This document shows, piece after piece, positions 37,716 to 47,321 of a stretch of 64,000 bases of DNA. The notes beneath the pieces were generated by a model. It saw only the letters and a program-made list of their open reading frames with translations. It ran no database searches and was not told the DNA's origin. Source of the stretch: Variovorax sp. 54 (GTDB taxonomy: Bacteria; Pseudomonadota; Gammaproteobacteria; Burkholderiales; Burkholderiaceae_C); NCBI RefSeq assembly GCF_002754375.1, contig NZ_PEFF01000001.1, forward strand, positions 2,686,501 to 2,750,500, given 5' to 3'. The position numbers and the translations under genes were made by a program. The number at the start of each line of letters is the position of its first letter. Positions within the stretch are counted from its first letter, which is position 1.

Positions 37716-38885
37716 TTACTTGATCCAGAGACGCACGGCGTCCCAGGCGCGGCCGAAGACGCCGGCCTGCTCGACCGGCTCCAGGGCGACCAGCGGCACA
37801 TCGGCCAGGGGCTGGTCGTCCAGCGTGACCTTGAGTGAGCCGACGGCCTGGTACTTGGTGAACGGCGCGACCAGCGGGTCGGGGCGCGACACCTGCGTCT
37901 TGATCTTGCTGGCGGAACCGGTCGGCACCGCGACCACGATGGCCTCGGGGCGGCCCAGCTTCAGCACGTTGGCCTTGCCCTTCCAGACGGCGGGCGTGGC
38001 GGCGGGCTGGCCGGCTTCGAACAGGCGCACGGCGTCGTAGGCCGTGTAGCCCCAGTTCAGCAGCTTCTGCGACTCGTTGGCGCGCACGGTCTCGCTGGTG
38101 GCACCCAGCACGATCGACAGCAGGCGGCGGCCGCCGGTCAGGTTGGGGAAGTCGCGCTTGGCGGTGGCGATCATGCAGTAGCCGGCGGCGTCGGTGTGGC
38201 CGGTCTTCAGGCCGTCGACGGTCGGATCGCGGAACAGCAGCAGGTTGCGGTTGGTGTCGTTGGTCGACGGCGTGCCCGGGTAGCGGTACTTCTTGATGGC
38301 GTAGTACTTGGCTTCTTCAGGGAAGTCGCGCACCAGGCGCGTGGCCAGGATGCTCAGGTCGCGCGCCGTGGTCGTGTGGCCGGGCGCCGTGAGGCCTTCG
38401 GGGTTCTTGTAGGTGGTGTTCTTCATGCCCAGCACCTTGGCCTGGGCGTTCATCATCTCGACGAAGTGCTCCACCGTGCCGCCCACACCTTCGGCCAGCG
38501 CCACCGTGGCGTCGTTGCCCGACTGCACGATCACGCCCTTGATGAGGTCTTCCACCGGCACCTGCATCTTGGGGTCGATGAACATGCGCGAACCGGGCAT
38601 CTTCCAGGCGCGCGGGCTCACCGGCAGGGTCTGGGTCAGCGTGATCTTCTTGGCGCGCAGCGCATCGAACGCGACGTACGCGGTCATCAGCTTGGTGAGC
38701 GAGGCCGGCTCGATGGGGCTGTCGATGTCCTTCTGCGCCAGGATCTGGTTCGCGGTCACGTCGAGCAGCAGGTAGCTGCGTGCGGCGATTTCAGGCGGGG
38801 CCGGCATCTGGGCGGCGGCGATCACGCCAACCGAGGCAGCAGCGGTCAGCACCAGTGCGCGAAGCGCATTGAAAAAACGATTCAT
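37716..38885 (-). CDS. dacC: D-alanyl-D-alanine carboxypeptidase (PBP5/6 type)
   Basis: 389 residues from the ATG at 38885. A signal peptide ends AAA-QM near 26. Peptidase S11 motifs are S62-L-T-K65 (nucleophile and base), S122-G-N124 and K227-T-G229. A PBP5 C-terminal beta domain and a short amphipathic end (RAWDAVRLWIK) for membrane attachment follow. It trims the terminal D-Ala from peptidoglycan pentapeptides in the periplasm. The choice between dacA and dacC is not certain from sequence. Confidence 0.93.
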   Translation of the reverse strand: MNRFFNALRALVLTAAASVGVIAAAQMPAPPEIAARSYLLLDVTANQILAQKDIDSPIEPASLTKLMTAYVAFDALRAKKITLTQTLPVSPRAWKMPGSRMFIDPKMQVPVEDLIKGVIVQSGNDATVALAEGVGGTVEHFVEMMNAQAKVLGMKNTTYKNPEGLTAPGHTTTARDLSILATRLVRDFPEEAKYYAIKKYRYPGTPSTNDTNRNLLLFRDPTVDGLKTGHTDAAGYCMIATAKRDFPNLTGGRRLLSIVLGATSETVRANESQKLLNWGYTAYDAVRLFEAGQPAATPAVWKGKANVLKLGRPEAIVVAVPTGSASKIKTQVSRPDPLVAPFTKYQAVGSLKVTLDDQPLADVPLVALEPVEQAGVFGRAWDAVRLWIK

Positions 38886-38925
38886 GGGGAAGATAAGAAG
38901 AGACGAGGACAAGCCTGCAAGGCTT

Positions 38926-39558
38926 TCATTCGGTGCCCGCGCGCAGATGGCGGGCGACCAGGCTTTTGAGCAGCGGCAATTGTCCGTGAAAGAAATGACC
39001 GCCCCCCGGAATAACCGTGACAGGGAGTGACTGGGGACGCGCCCAGTCCATCACGGCGGCGAGAGGCACGGTGTCGTCGGCTTCGCCATGGACCACCAGC
39101 GCGCGCTCGTGCGCGTCGGCCGGCAGCGTGGCCACCGAGAAGCGCGAGGCGGCCGTGCCCACCAGCACCAGTTGCCGCACGTCGCGTGCGGCCCAGAGCT
39201 TCTCGGCCGCGCAGCTGGCCACGAAGGCACCGAAGGAAAAGCCGGCGATCGCCAACTGGCCTTCGGGGGCGAGCTGGCCGACGACCTGCAGCATGTCGTC
39301 GAGCTCGCCGCGCCCTTCATCGTGGACGCCTTCGCTGGCACCCACACCACGGAAGTTGAAGCGCACGGCCGTCCAGCCGCAAGACACGAAGGCACGTGCC
39401 AGGGTCTGCACGACCTTGTTGTCCATCGTGCCGCCGAACAGCGGGTGCGGATGCGCAATCACCGCGATGCCGCGCGCTTCGCCGGTGGGCAAGTCGCGCT
39501 GCACCTCGATCACGCCCGCGGCGCCCTGGAGGCTGATTTTTTCGGTCTGGGAGTTCAT
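38926..39558 (-). CDS. Alpha/beta hydrolase of the CocE/NonD-like small group
   Basis: 210 residues from the ATG at 39558. Catalytic triad candidates are Ser108 in GFSFG, Asp in HGEADDTVPL and His in GGGHFFHGQL. The N-terminal AHPHPLFGGTMDNKV and RFNFRGVGASEG lines match the widespread hydrolase family annotated as alpha/beta hydrolases of unknown substrate, near 'alpha/beta fold' proteins with HPHP. It is 40 nt upstream of the carboxypeptidase gene. The substrate is unknown. Confidence 0.88.
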   Translation of the reverse strand: MNSQTEKISLQGAAGVIEVQRDLPTGEARGIAVIAHPHPLFGGTMDNKVVQTLARAFVSCGWTAVRFNFRGVGASEGVHDEGRGELDDMLQVVGQLAPEGQLAIAGFSFGAFVASCAAEKLWAARDVRQLVLVGTAASRFSVATLPADAHERALVVHGEADDTVPLAAVMDWARPQSLPVTVIPGGGHFFHGQLPLLKSLVARHLRAGTE

Positions 39559-39628
39559 GGCGCTGGGGTTGGCTGGGCCGGCGATGCCGGCAACGTGCAC
39601 GGTACGAGCACGGGGTCCGCAGGAAAGT

Positions 39629-39982
39629 TCAGCGGCCGACGTCGGGTGGCAACACGAGCCGCTCTACGACCTGGCCATTCTTCAGGTGCGACTCGACGAT
39701 CTCGTCGATGTCCTCGGCGTCCACGAAGGTGTACCAGACAGCCTCTGGGTAGACCACGGCCACGGGCCCGCCTGCACAGCGGTCGAGGCAGCCGGCCTTG
39801 TTGACGCGCACCTTGCCGGGCCCGGCGAGCCCCTGCTCCTTCACCTTGGCCTTGCAGCGGTCGAAGCCTTCCTGCGCGTTGTGCAGGGCGCAGGAGTCTT
39901 CGCCGTTCTTGCGTTCGTTCAGGCAGAAGAAGATGTGGCGGCCGTAGTAGCCGGACGGTGCGGCGGGAGTGGTGCTGGGCAT
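39629..39982 (-). CDS. Thioredoxin-like [2Fe-2S] ferredoxin
   Basis: 117 residues. Cysteines at 20, 31, 43, 65 and 69 include the ligands of the thioredoxin-like 2Fe-2S fold (FFCLNERKNGEDSC, then NKAGCLDRCAGG). The family resembles Aquifex/Azotobacter Shethna-type ferredoxins and the C-terminal part of NuoE. It probably transfers electrons, but the partner is not known. It is followed by the hydrolase gene and preceded by the VanZ-like gene on the same strand. Confidence 0.9.
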   Translation of the reverse strand: MPSTTPAAPSGYYGRHIFFCLNERKNGEDSCALHNAQEGFDRCKAKVKEQGLAGPGKVRVNKAGCLDRCAGGPVAVVYPEAVWYTFVDAEDIDEIVESHLKNGQVVERLVLPPDVGR

Positions 39983-40003
39983 CGATCGATTTTATGAGCG
40001 CAC

Positions 40004-41116
40004 TCAGGATGGCGCCGGACGGCGCCGCCGCGACATCGCGGCCAGCACGTAGACCAGCACCGCGAAGGGCCAGCCCCAGCCCAGCCACTGGGCCAGGCCA
40101 TGGAAGCGGATGAAGCGGCCCTGCTCCCAGGTGGCCAGGGTCTGTGCAAAGTAGGCACTCTCAGGCGCCTGGTTCAGCAGGCTCAGCTGGAGCACGAGCC
40201 CCATGAGCAGCAGCGCGCCGCACAAGCGGCGCGGCGCGAACAGCAGCAGCACGCCCGCGAACACCGCCGCGGCCAGCCCGACCTGCACTGGCAGATCGAG
40301 CCAGGCCCAGGCATGTGCAGGGCCGTAGCTCATGGCCGCCGACAGCGCCGAGGCCGCGACGCCCACGAGCAGGATCAGCGGCAGCAGCACCGCGCGCTGG
40401 ATCACGTTGCGCGCCACCAGGTAGCCCAGCAGGCACGGCGCCAGCGCCCCGAGCATCACGCACAGCAGTTCCACGGCCGGCACCAACGGCTCCAGCTCGA
40501 ACTGACGCACCGGCAGCCAGTCGATGAAGGGCGTGTCGAGCAGCCACTCGGAAATCGTCGTCTCCAGCCGCTCGAACACCTGGCCGAGGCCGAAGGTGAC
40601 CGCAGCGGGAAACAACAAGGCAAAGGGCCAGAGCGCGAGCAGCACGAGCCCGCCGCGCGCGTCCTCGACGAACCACTGCGAGCGCGCGCGGCCCCAGTGC
40701 GCGACCGCTCCGAGCCGCTCCAGCGCCGCAGCCAGCACGGCGCCGAGCACCGTCCCGGCGGTGTTCAGCCCCAGGTCGACATTGGAAGGAATGCGCGCCG
40801 GCAAATAGCTCTGCAGCGTCTCCATGGCAAAAGCGATCGCCGCGCCCGCGACCGTGGCGCGCAGCAGTGCGCGCCAGACACTGTGGCTGCTGCCGGTGCG
40901 CAGCACGGTCAGCGCGCACAGGAAACCGAAGGGCACGTAGCCCGCCACGTTCACCCCGAAGTCGAAACCCGTCCAGTACTTGGGCCAGGGCGCCGAGAGA
41001 TACGCCCAGGGCGCGATCCCCTGGTCACGCCAGTCGGCGAAGGGGTACAGGCTGGCATAGACGATCAGCGCCGCGTAGGCCAGCGCCAGGGGGAGCGCGG
41101 CAGACTTGTGCGGCAT
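40004..41116 (-). CDS. VanZ-like multi-span membrane protein
   Basis: 370 residues from the ATG at 41116; a GTG at 41131 is in frame. About nine hydrophobic segments. The first half matches VanZ: YASLYPFADWRDQG, NVAGYVPFGFL, ETLQSYLPARIPSNVDLGLNTAG. The VanZ family has been tied to glycopeptide tolerance in enterococci and to other unrelated roles; no function can be assigned here. It lies 19 nt after hemJ on the same strand. Confidence 0.82.
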   Translation of the reverse strand: MPHKSAALPLALAYAALIVYASLYPFADWRDQGIAPWAYLSAPWPKYWTGFDFGVNVAGYVPFGFLCALTVLRTGSSHSVWRALLRATVAGAAIAFAMETLQSYLPARIPSNVDLGLNTAGTVLGAVLAAALERLGAVAHWGRARSQWFVEDARGGLVLLALWPFALLFPAAVTFGLGQVFERLETTISEWLLDTPFIDWLPVRQFELEPLVPAVELLCVMLGALAPCLLGYLVARNVIQRAVLLPLILLVGVAASALSAAMSYGPAHAWAWLDLPVQVGLAAAVFAGVLLLFAPRRLCGALLLMGLVLQLSLLNQAPESAYFAQTLATWEQGRFIRFHGLAQWLGWGWPFAVLVYVLAAMSRRRRPAPS

Positions 41117-41135
41117 GTCTACCGTCGACACGGCA

Positions 41136-41564
41136 TCAGAAAGGTTTCACCACCACCAGGATCACGATGCCCAGCAGCAGCAGCACGGGCAGTTCGTTGA
41201 ACCAGCGGTACCAGCGGTCGCTGCGGCGGTTGCCGCCGGCCATGAAGCGGCGCAGCAGCACGCCGCAGCCGTGGTGGTAACCGATGGCCACCAGCACCAG
41301 CGCCAGCTTGGCGTGCATCCAACCATTGCCCGGGCCGCGGCCGATGCCGTAACCCAACCAGAGCCAGGCGCCGAACACCAGTGCCGGCACCGCCAGGAAA
41401 GTGGTGAAGCGCAGCAGCTTGCGCGCCATCAGCAGCAGGCGCTCGCGCTCTGCGACCGACTCGGGCGGCACCATCGCCAGGTTGACGAAGATCCGCGGCA
41501 GATAGAACAGTCCGGCAAACCAGCTGGCAATGAAAACAATGTGAAGAGATTTGACCCAGAGCAT
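41136..41564 (-). CDS. hemJ: HemJ-type protoporphyrinogen IX oxidase
   Basis: 142 residues with four membrane helices. The start MLWVKSLHIVFIASWFAGLF YLPR-type line (His8; KSLHIVFIASWFAG) and GWMHAKLALVLVAIGYHHG near 81-99 are hallmarks of HemJ/UPF0093. HemJ oxidises protoporphyrinogen IX in haem synthesis in bacteria lacking HemG or HemY. It is divergent from hemB, another haem-pathway gene, which supports the call. It could be a CopD-like protein, but HemJ is favoured. Confidence 0.85.
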   Translation of the reverse strand: MLWVKSLHIVFIASWFAGLFYLPRIFVNLAMVPPESVAERERLLLMARKLLRFTTFLAVPALVFGAWLWLGYGIGRGPGNGWMHAKLALVLVAIGYHHGCGVLLRRFMAGGNRRSDRWYRWFNELPVLLLLGIVILVVVKPF

Positions 41565-41628
41565 GGCGGCAGTTTAGTAGTCGCTGCACACTGCCCCTGT
41601 TTTGAAGCCCTTTGCAAAGCTTTCGGGC

Positions 41629-41659
41629 AAAAAAAAGCCCGACGTCTTCACGTCGGGCT
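41629..41659 (-). terminator. Intrinsic terminator of the candidate sRNA
   Basis: Perfect 10-bp stem AGCCCGACGT/ACGTCGGGCT with a CTTC loop and eight T on the minus strand. No minus-strand protein gene lies upstream of it within the intergenic region, so it implies an untranslated transcript. Confidence 0.85.
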
Positions 41660-41734
41660 GGGAAGCCCTTTTGCTGTCACACATCAAGGCACCCGCTCAG
41701 GGAGGAAAAGCGGGGAGCGGCAAGCCGCCCGCTT
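41629..41734 (-). ncRNA. Candidate small RNA with anti-Shine-Dalgarno segment
   Basis: Minus-strand unit of about 105 nt. A 7+4-bp hairpin (AAGCGGG/CCCGCTT with CGGC/GCCG inside) is followed by a single-stranded stretch containing UUUUCCUCCCUGAG, whose UCCUCC is complementary to ribosome binding sites. It ends in an intrinsic terminator: stem AGCCCGACGT/ACGTCGGGCT, TTC-rich loop, eight T. A promoter-like TTGAAA-16 nt-TTAAAT ends 5 nt before the first hairpin. Two hairpins flanking a UCCUCC motif is a known layout for trans-acting sRNAs. It lies between hemJ and hemB with no open reading frame. Not matched to a named family. Confidence 0.55.
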
Positions 41735-41738
41735 CAGA

Positions 41739-41766
41739 ATTTAACAAAGACGAAACAAGGTTTCAA
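41739..41766 (-). promoter_or_regulatory. Promoter-like pair for the candidate sRNA
   Basis: Minus strand: TTGAAA (41766-41761), 16-nt spacer, TTAAAT (41744-41739). Predicted start near 41732, at the foot of the first hairpin. The match is moderate, but the position relative to hairpin and terminator fits. Confidence 0.45.
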
Positions 41767-41806
41767 GCGATTGAGGCAGTTTCTTTGACTTTTACAACAG
41801 AAATCT

Positions 41807-42915
<1,109 letters not shown>

Positions 42916-42990
42916 TAGCTATTGCGGCATGCCTGCCGCACCTCCACGGCACTCCTGGCGTGGCAGACGAATCACCGGGGGCGAGTGTCC

Positions 42991-44136
42991 ATGCGCATCT
43001 TCGAAATCAGCCGCTCGCAGGTCAGCGAGCACGCCTCGCTGGCGCCGCTGGCCGTGCCGGGCGCCTGCAGCGCCGCCAGCTACCTCTGGATTTCGCTGAC
43101 GCGCGACGAATTCCGCGCCGCCCAGCCCGAGGTGCAGCAGATCCTGCAGACGCTGTGCCAGACCCAGCTCGTCGACCTGCACGTGGCCGACCTGCTCAAC
43201 GACCAGCTGCCCTCGCACTACGACTACACCTCGCTGTACGACGTGCTGGTGTTCCGCCGCCTGGCCACGGGCAACGGCGCTGAAACCCCAAACACCAGCG
43301 AGCCTTCGGTGCCGCAACGGCCCTCGCGCGGCGGCCCGCCGGTGCTGCGCCGCATCGACACCCGTCCCGTCGGCTTCGCGGTGTTCGACCGCGTGCTGCT
43401 CTCGGTCCACCCCGAAGACGGCACCGTGCGCGATGCCTTCGCCGCCCGGCTGCTGGCGGCCGCCTCGTCCGACGACCGCGGCACGCCCGCGCTCGACGTG
43501 CGCGCCACCTCGGCCCGCCTGCCGGCCAGCCCGGCCGACCTGATGCTGCGCATCGTCAACCTGATCGTCGACGGCTACCTCGACATGCGGCGCGAGCTCA
43601 CGAAGCAGCTCGATCACTGGCAGACCGAGCTCATCGACCCGCGCAGCCGCTTCACCAACTGGAGCGCGCTGATGGAGGCGCGCCAGTCGCTGCACCGCCT
43701 CGACGAAATCTGCGAAGACCAGCGCGCCGCCATGCAGGACTGGATCGACTCGCTCGAAACCCTGCCCGTGCCGCAGGGCGAGGTGGCGCAGCGCGAGCGC
43801 GAACTGATCATGGTGCGCAGCCGCGACGTGCTCGAGCACATCCAGCGCGTGGTGCACCACGTGCACCGGCTCGAACAGAACGCCGAGACCGCCGTGCAGA
43901 TGCACTTCAGCGTCCAGGGCCACCGGGCCAACGACATCATGCGGGTGCTGACCGTGCTCACCGCCATCTTCCTGCCGCTGAACCTGATCGCGGGCATCTT
44001 CGGCATGAACTTCGAGTTCATCCCGCTGGTGCACAAGGCCGACGGCTTCTGGATCGCGATGTCGGCCATGCTGGTCATCGCGGTGCTGCTGGTCCTGGTC
44101 TTCTGGCGCAAGCGCTACCTCGCCCGCACGCGCTGA
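42991..44136 (+). CDS. CorA-family divalent cation transporter
   Basis: 381 residues from the ATG at 42991. A large cytoplasmic domain with a long helix (about 200-300) is followed by two C-terminal spans. The first span ends in the selectivity motif G338-M-N340 (IFGMNFEF). CorA-type proteins are pentamers that move Mg2+, Co2+ or Zn2+. A Pro/Arg-rich segment around residues 95-125 (PSVPQRPSRGGPP) is an insertion relative to E. coli CorA. It is transcribed in the direction of hemB, 75 nt after it. Confidence 0.92.
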   Translation: MRIFEISRSQVSEHASLAPLAVPGACSAASYLWISLTRDEFRAAQPEVQQILQTLCQTQLVDLHVADLLNDQLPSHYDYTSLYDVLVFRRLATGNGAETPNTSEPSVPQRPSRGGPPVLRRIDTRPVGFAVFDRVLLSVHPEDGTVRDAFAARLLAAASSDDRGTPALDVRATSARLPASPADLMLRIVNLIVDGYLDMRRELTKQLDHWQTELIDPRSRFTNWSALMEARQSLHRLDEICEDQRAAMQDWIDSLETLPVPQGEVAQRERELIMVRSRDVLEHIQRVVHHVHRLEQNAETAVQMHFSVQGHRANDIMRVLTVLTAIFLPLNLIAGIFGMNFEFIPLVHKADGFWIAMSAMLVIAVLLVLVFWRKRYLARTR

Positions 44137-44164
44137 GCGGCCCTCCCGCTTGCGAGCGCCCATG

Positions 44165-44196
44165 AAAAAAGCCACGCAGATGCGTGGCTTTCTTTC
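44165..44196. terminator. Bidirectional intrinsic terminator
   Basis: Stem GCCACGCA/TGCGTGGC with a two-base loop, six A on the left and a T-rich run on the right. It lies between the convergent CorA-type gene and the secreted repeat protein gene. Confidence 0.85.
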
Positions 44197-44239
44197 ATGA
44201 GCCCGGGCCGCCCCGGAAGGCGACTGGCTTCGTGGCCAA

Positions 44240-44608
44240 TTACTTGGCGACGGCGCCCGAACCTTGCTGGGCTTGAACGCGTGCGTCCATCGGGTTCACC
44301 ATGGTCGAAACGACCTTGCTGTTGACGCGCGAGCCCGAGGTCACGTTCTGGTCCGGAGCGTAGGCGGTGCGGATGGCTTCGGCTTCGACGATCGAACGGT
44401 CCTTCGACACGGCCACGGTTTCAGCGCCGCGCGAACCGCGCACGACGTTCTGGTTCGGAGCTGCTGCGGTGCGCTGGGCTTCGGCGTTGACTTCGTCGCG
44501 GCTCTTGGACGAGATCACTTGGGTCACGCCTTGGTACGTCTCGGCTTGGGCGCCGGTGGCGGCCAGGAGGGTCAGGGCGGCGGCTGCGAAAATGTGCGAG
44601 GTCTTCAT
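44240..44608 (-). CDS. Secreted repeat protein, paralogue of the one at 18 kb
   Basis: 122 residues from the ATG at 44608. The signal peptide ends AQA near 22, and the mature start ETYQGV is shared with the 18-kb protein. Internal duplication: AEAQRTAAAPNQNVVRGSR at 42-60 and AEAIRTAYAPDQNVTSGSR at 76-94, spaced by 34 residues, the same spacing as in the paralogue. The ending KVVSTMVNPMDARVQAQ also corresponds. Function unknown; a small exported helical protein is inferred. It is divergent from a LysR regulator that may control it. Confidence 0.75.
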   Translation of the reverse strand: MKTSHIFAAAALTLLAATGAQAETYQGVTQVISSKSRDEVNAEAQRTAAAPNQNVVRGSRGAETVAVSKDRSIVEAEAIRTAYAPDQNVTSGSRVNSKVVSTMVNPMDARVQAQQGSGAVAK

Positions 44609-44893
44609 GTCTGTTCCTTGTGTTCGGCTAGATGGGATGTCCACCAGGCTTGCACGTTGGCTCGCCTGTGCGGCGAGTGTCAGCCGGAATTCCCCCGGGA
44701 AAACACTCGGTTCAGAGACACGGTGTTTCCTGTAGCGAAACAATCGGTCAACAAAGTCGTGCAGGTAAAAACCCGGACATTCGTCGCCCGACGGCTTCCG
44801 GCCTACACCAGAACCCCGCACCAGCCCAATTCGGCAAAACCCCCGAGAATCGGCGCATCGCGCTCCCTCGCGAAAAACAACGGGCTCACTGAC
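44609..44893. other. LysR/secreted-protein divergent intergenic region
   Basis: 285 nt without a gene. It has an imperfect dyad GGAAAACAC / GTGTTTCC at about 44697-44730 that could be a LysR operator, and AT-richer patches around it. No terminator is seen. Promoters for both flanking genes are expected here but none has a good consensus. Confidence 0.4.
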
Positions 44894-45784
44894 ATGGACA
44901 GTCTCGATCTGATCAAAACCTTCCGGGAAGTCGCCTCGCACGGCAGCTTCTCCCAGGCCGCCAAGCGGCTCGACATGTCGAAGGCCACGGTCAGCAAATA
45001 CGTCGCCGAACTCGAGACCCGCTTCGGCGTGCGACTGCTCAACCGCTCCACGCGGTCCGTGAGCCTCACCGACGCTGGCCAGCTGCTGCTCGAACGCAGC
45101 ACGCCGATGCTCGAAATGGTCGAGCTCACCCAGGCCGAACTGCAGGAGCGCGCCAGCCAGCCCGGCGGCCGGCTTCGCATCTCGGCGCCGCACGGCATGG
45201 GCAACGGCGAGTTCCCCGACCTGCTGGCCGACTTCATGCGCCACTACCCCGACGTGAGCATCAGCCTGCAGCTGACCAACCGCACCGTCGACCTCGCCGA
45301 GGAAGGCATCGACGTCGACATCCGCAGCGGTCCGGTGGAAGACGCCAACCTCATCGTGCGCAAGCTGCGGCTCATCCACATGGTGGTCTGCGCCTCGCCG
45401 GTCTACTGGAAGAAGCACGGCAAGCCCGAGCACCCCCAGGAACTCGCCAACCACGAGGCACTGACCCATTCGCTGCTGGGCGCGCAGCCCGCATGGCGCT
45501 TCGATGACAACGGCCAGCCGCTGGACGTGCACGTCAAGAGCCGCATGGACTGCACCGAAGGCGCGCCGCTGATCCGCGTCGCGATGCGCGGCTTCGGCGT
45601 GATCTATCTGCCCTCGCTGCTCGTGCAGTCGCACATCGACAGCGGCGAGCTGGTGCCGGTGCTCGAAGGCTATGCGCGCAAGGATATGTGGCTGTCGGCC
45701 GCCTACCTGCAGCGGCGCCACAACAGCGCGGCGCTGCGCGCGCTGCTCGACTTCCTGCAGACCCGGGTCGGCGCCAAGAAATAG
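44894..45784 (+). CDS. LysR-family transcriptional regulator
   Basis: 296 residues. The N-terminal winged HTH reads FREVASHGSFSQAAKRLDMSKATVSKYVAELE (about 10-41), followed by the LysR substrate-binding fold with GGRLRISAPHGMGNGEFPDLL near 93-113. It belongs to the CrgA/AphB-like group of short-effector LysR proteins by this motif. It starts 285 nt from the divergent secreted repeat protein gene, the usual arrangement for a LysR regulator and its target. The effector is unknown. Confidence 0.93.
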   Translation: MDSLDLIKTFREVASHGSFSQAAKRLDMSKATVSKYVAELETRFGVRLLNRSTRSVSLTDAGQLLLERSTPMLEMVELTQAELQERASQPGGRLRISAPHGMGNGEFPDLLADFMRHYPDVSISLQLTNRTVDLAEEGIDVDIRSGPVEDANLIVRKLRLIHMVVCASPVYWKKHGKPEHPQELANHEALTHSLLGAQPAWRFDDNGQPLDVHVKSRMDCTEGAPLIRVAMRGFGVIYLPSLLVQSHIDSGELVPVLEGYARKDMWLSAAYLQRRHNSAALRALLDFLQTRVGAKK

Positions 45785-45792
45785 AAGCAATG

Positions 45793-45820
45793 AAAAAGCC
45801 CGGCACTGCCGGGCTTTTTC
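45793..45820. terminator. Bidirectional intrinsic terminator
   Basis: Stem AAAAAGCCCGGC/GCCGGGCTTTTT with a three-base loop. It separates the convergent LysR and dienelactone hydrolase genes. Confidence 0.88.
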
Positions 45821-45835
45821 GTAGGGCGTGGCGGA

Positions 45836-46519
45836 TCAGCCGACGTGCTTGGCAAAGAACGCCAGCACGCGTTCACGCGCCGGCTTCGCCGCTTCGGCGT
45901 TGTACGAGCCGCGCTGGTCGCAGTTGAAACCGTGGTCGGCCTCGTAGACATGCACTTCCACCTCGGGGTGCGCCTTCTTGAAGGCCTCGATGGTGTCCAG
46001 CGGAATCCAGTGGTCGCGGTTGCCGAACTGCGCGAGCACCGGCACCTTCGGCTGGCGTGCGCTTTCTTCCGGCGTCGTCATGCCACCGCCGTAGTAAGGC
46101 GCAGCAGCGGCCAGGCCCGGCAGCAGGGCCGCGGCACGCCAGACCAGCAGGCCGCCCCAGCAGTAGCCAACGATGCCGACCTTGCCCGCCTTCGAGGCGT
46201 AGGCAATCGCGGCTTCGAGGTCCTGCAGCACGCCGGGCGCGGGCAGCGCCTCGACTGCCGTCTTGTAGCCGAAGCCGGTCTTCATGTCGTCGTCGCTGTA
46301 GCCCAGCTCGACGCCGGGCTTGACGCGGTCGAAGGTCGACGGCGCCACGGCCAGGTAGCCGTCGGCCGCATAGCCGTCGGCCACCGAGCGGATGTGCGAG
46401 TTCACGCCGAAGATTTCCGGCACCACCACCACGGCACCGCGCGGCGTGCCCGCGGGCTCGGCCACGTAGGCGGGAAAAGTGAAGCCATCCTTGGCGGTGA
46501 GATCGATGAATTGGCCCAT
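45836..46519 (-). CDS. Dienelactone hydrolase family protein
   Basis: 227 residues. Alpha/beta fold with the Cys nucleophile C120 in IVGYCWGG, acid residue Glu36 in VVPEIFGVN and His in YEADHGFNCD. The family hydrolyses dienelactones in chlorocatechol breakdown, but many members have other roles. The ATG has AGGAGAACCCC upstream. It follows the DsbA-family isomerase gene by 58 nt on the same strand and may be co-transcribed, though no aromatic pathway genes are near. Confidence 0.92.
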   Translation of the reverse strand: MGQFIDLTAKDGFTFPAYVAEPAGTPRGAVVVVPEIFGVNSHIRSVADGYAADGYLAVAPSTFDRVKPGVELGYSDDDMKTGFGYKTAVEALPAPGVLQDLEAAIAYASKAGKVGIVGYCWGGLLVWRAAALLPGLAAAAPYYGGGMTTPEESARQPKVPVLAQFGNRDHWIPLDTIEAFKKAHPEVEVHVYEADHGFNCDQRGSYNAEAAKPARERVLAFFAKHVG

Positions 46520-46577
46520 GGGGTTCTCCTGAAAACGATGGAATGAAAAAACGGGTGGGCTTGCGCGTGCCGTTACG

Positions 46578-47177
46578 TTACGCGCGCAATGCGCGTTCGA
46601 CGAAATCGAGCCGGTCCTGGCCCCAGAAGATCTCGCCGTCGATCACGTAGCTCGGTGCGCCAAACACCTGGATGTCGATCGCTTCCTGCGTGTAAGCCTC
46701 GTAACGTTCCTGCACCGCCTGGCTTTGCGATTGCTCGGCGCGCTTGGCCGGCAGGCCGCACTCCGCGACCAGGGCTTCGAGCAGGTTCGGGTCGCCGATG
46801 TTCCGCTCCTGCACCCACACGGCCGCGAACACCGCGGCGCTGATGCGCATCGCGGCCTCGGTGCCGTCGTGCATGTCGACCGCGATGATCAGCCGCGCCG
46901 CGTCGTCGCCGGCCACCGGAAAGAACTTCGGCTTCGGGTTCAGCGGCAGGCCCAGGTGCTGGGAGAAACGCGCCAGCTCGAGCAGCCGGTAGGCCTGGCG
47001 CTGCGGCGCGCGCTTGCCCAGCGGCAGCCCGCCCGACACGGGGAACACGCTGCCCATGTCGATGGGTCGGACGCGCACCGTGGCGCCGGCGGCCGCTGCG
47101 ATGGCGGCAAAGCGGGTATGCCCCAGATAGGTCCACGGGCTCTGTGGCGCAAAGTAGTAGTCGATCGTCTTGTGCAT
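46578..47177 (-). CDS. 2-hydroxychromene-2-carboxylate isomerase/DsbA family
   Basis: 199 residues with the thioredoxin/kappa-GST layout. Ser13 in APQSPWTYLGH takes the place of the DsbA cysteine, as in HCCA isomerase and GST kappa, and the cis-Pro segment is VFGAPSYVIDGEIFWGQDR. Such enzymes use glutathione to isomerise aromatic intermediates. The substrate here is unknown. It is divergent from an SDR gene, and the adjacent dienelactone hydrolase suggests a link to aromatic or lactone catabolism. Confidence 0.9.
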   Translation of the reverse strand: MHKTIDYYFAPQSPWTYLGHTRFAAIAAAAGATVRVRPIDMGSVFPVSGGLPLGKRAPQRQAYRLLELARFSQHLGLPLNPKPKFFPVAGDDAARLIIAVDMHDGTEAAMRISAAVFAAVWVQERNIGDPNLLEALVAECGLPAKRAEQSQSQAVQERYEAYTQEAIDIQVFGAPSYVIDGEIFWGQDRLDFVERALRA

Positions 47178-47321
47178 TCAATAACCTCCGTGCTTCGCAC
47201 CGCGGTGCGAGCTGGCTTGGGGCGACCCGGCGCGGCGCTCACGCTCATGCGCCAGCCCTCGATGATGTAATCCAAGCGAACGGTTTTAACTGACACACAG
47301 TTTCTCTGCAGGAGGTGGGAT

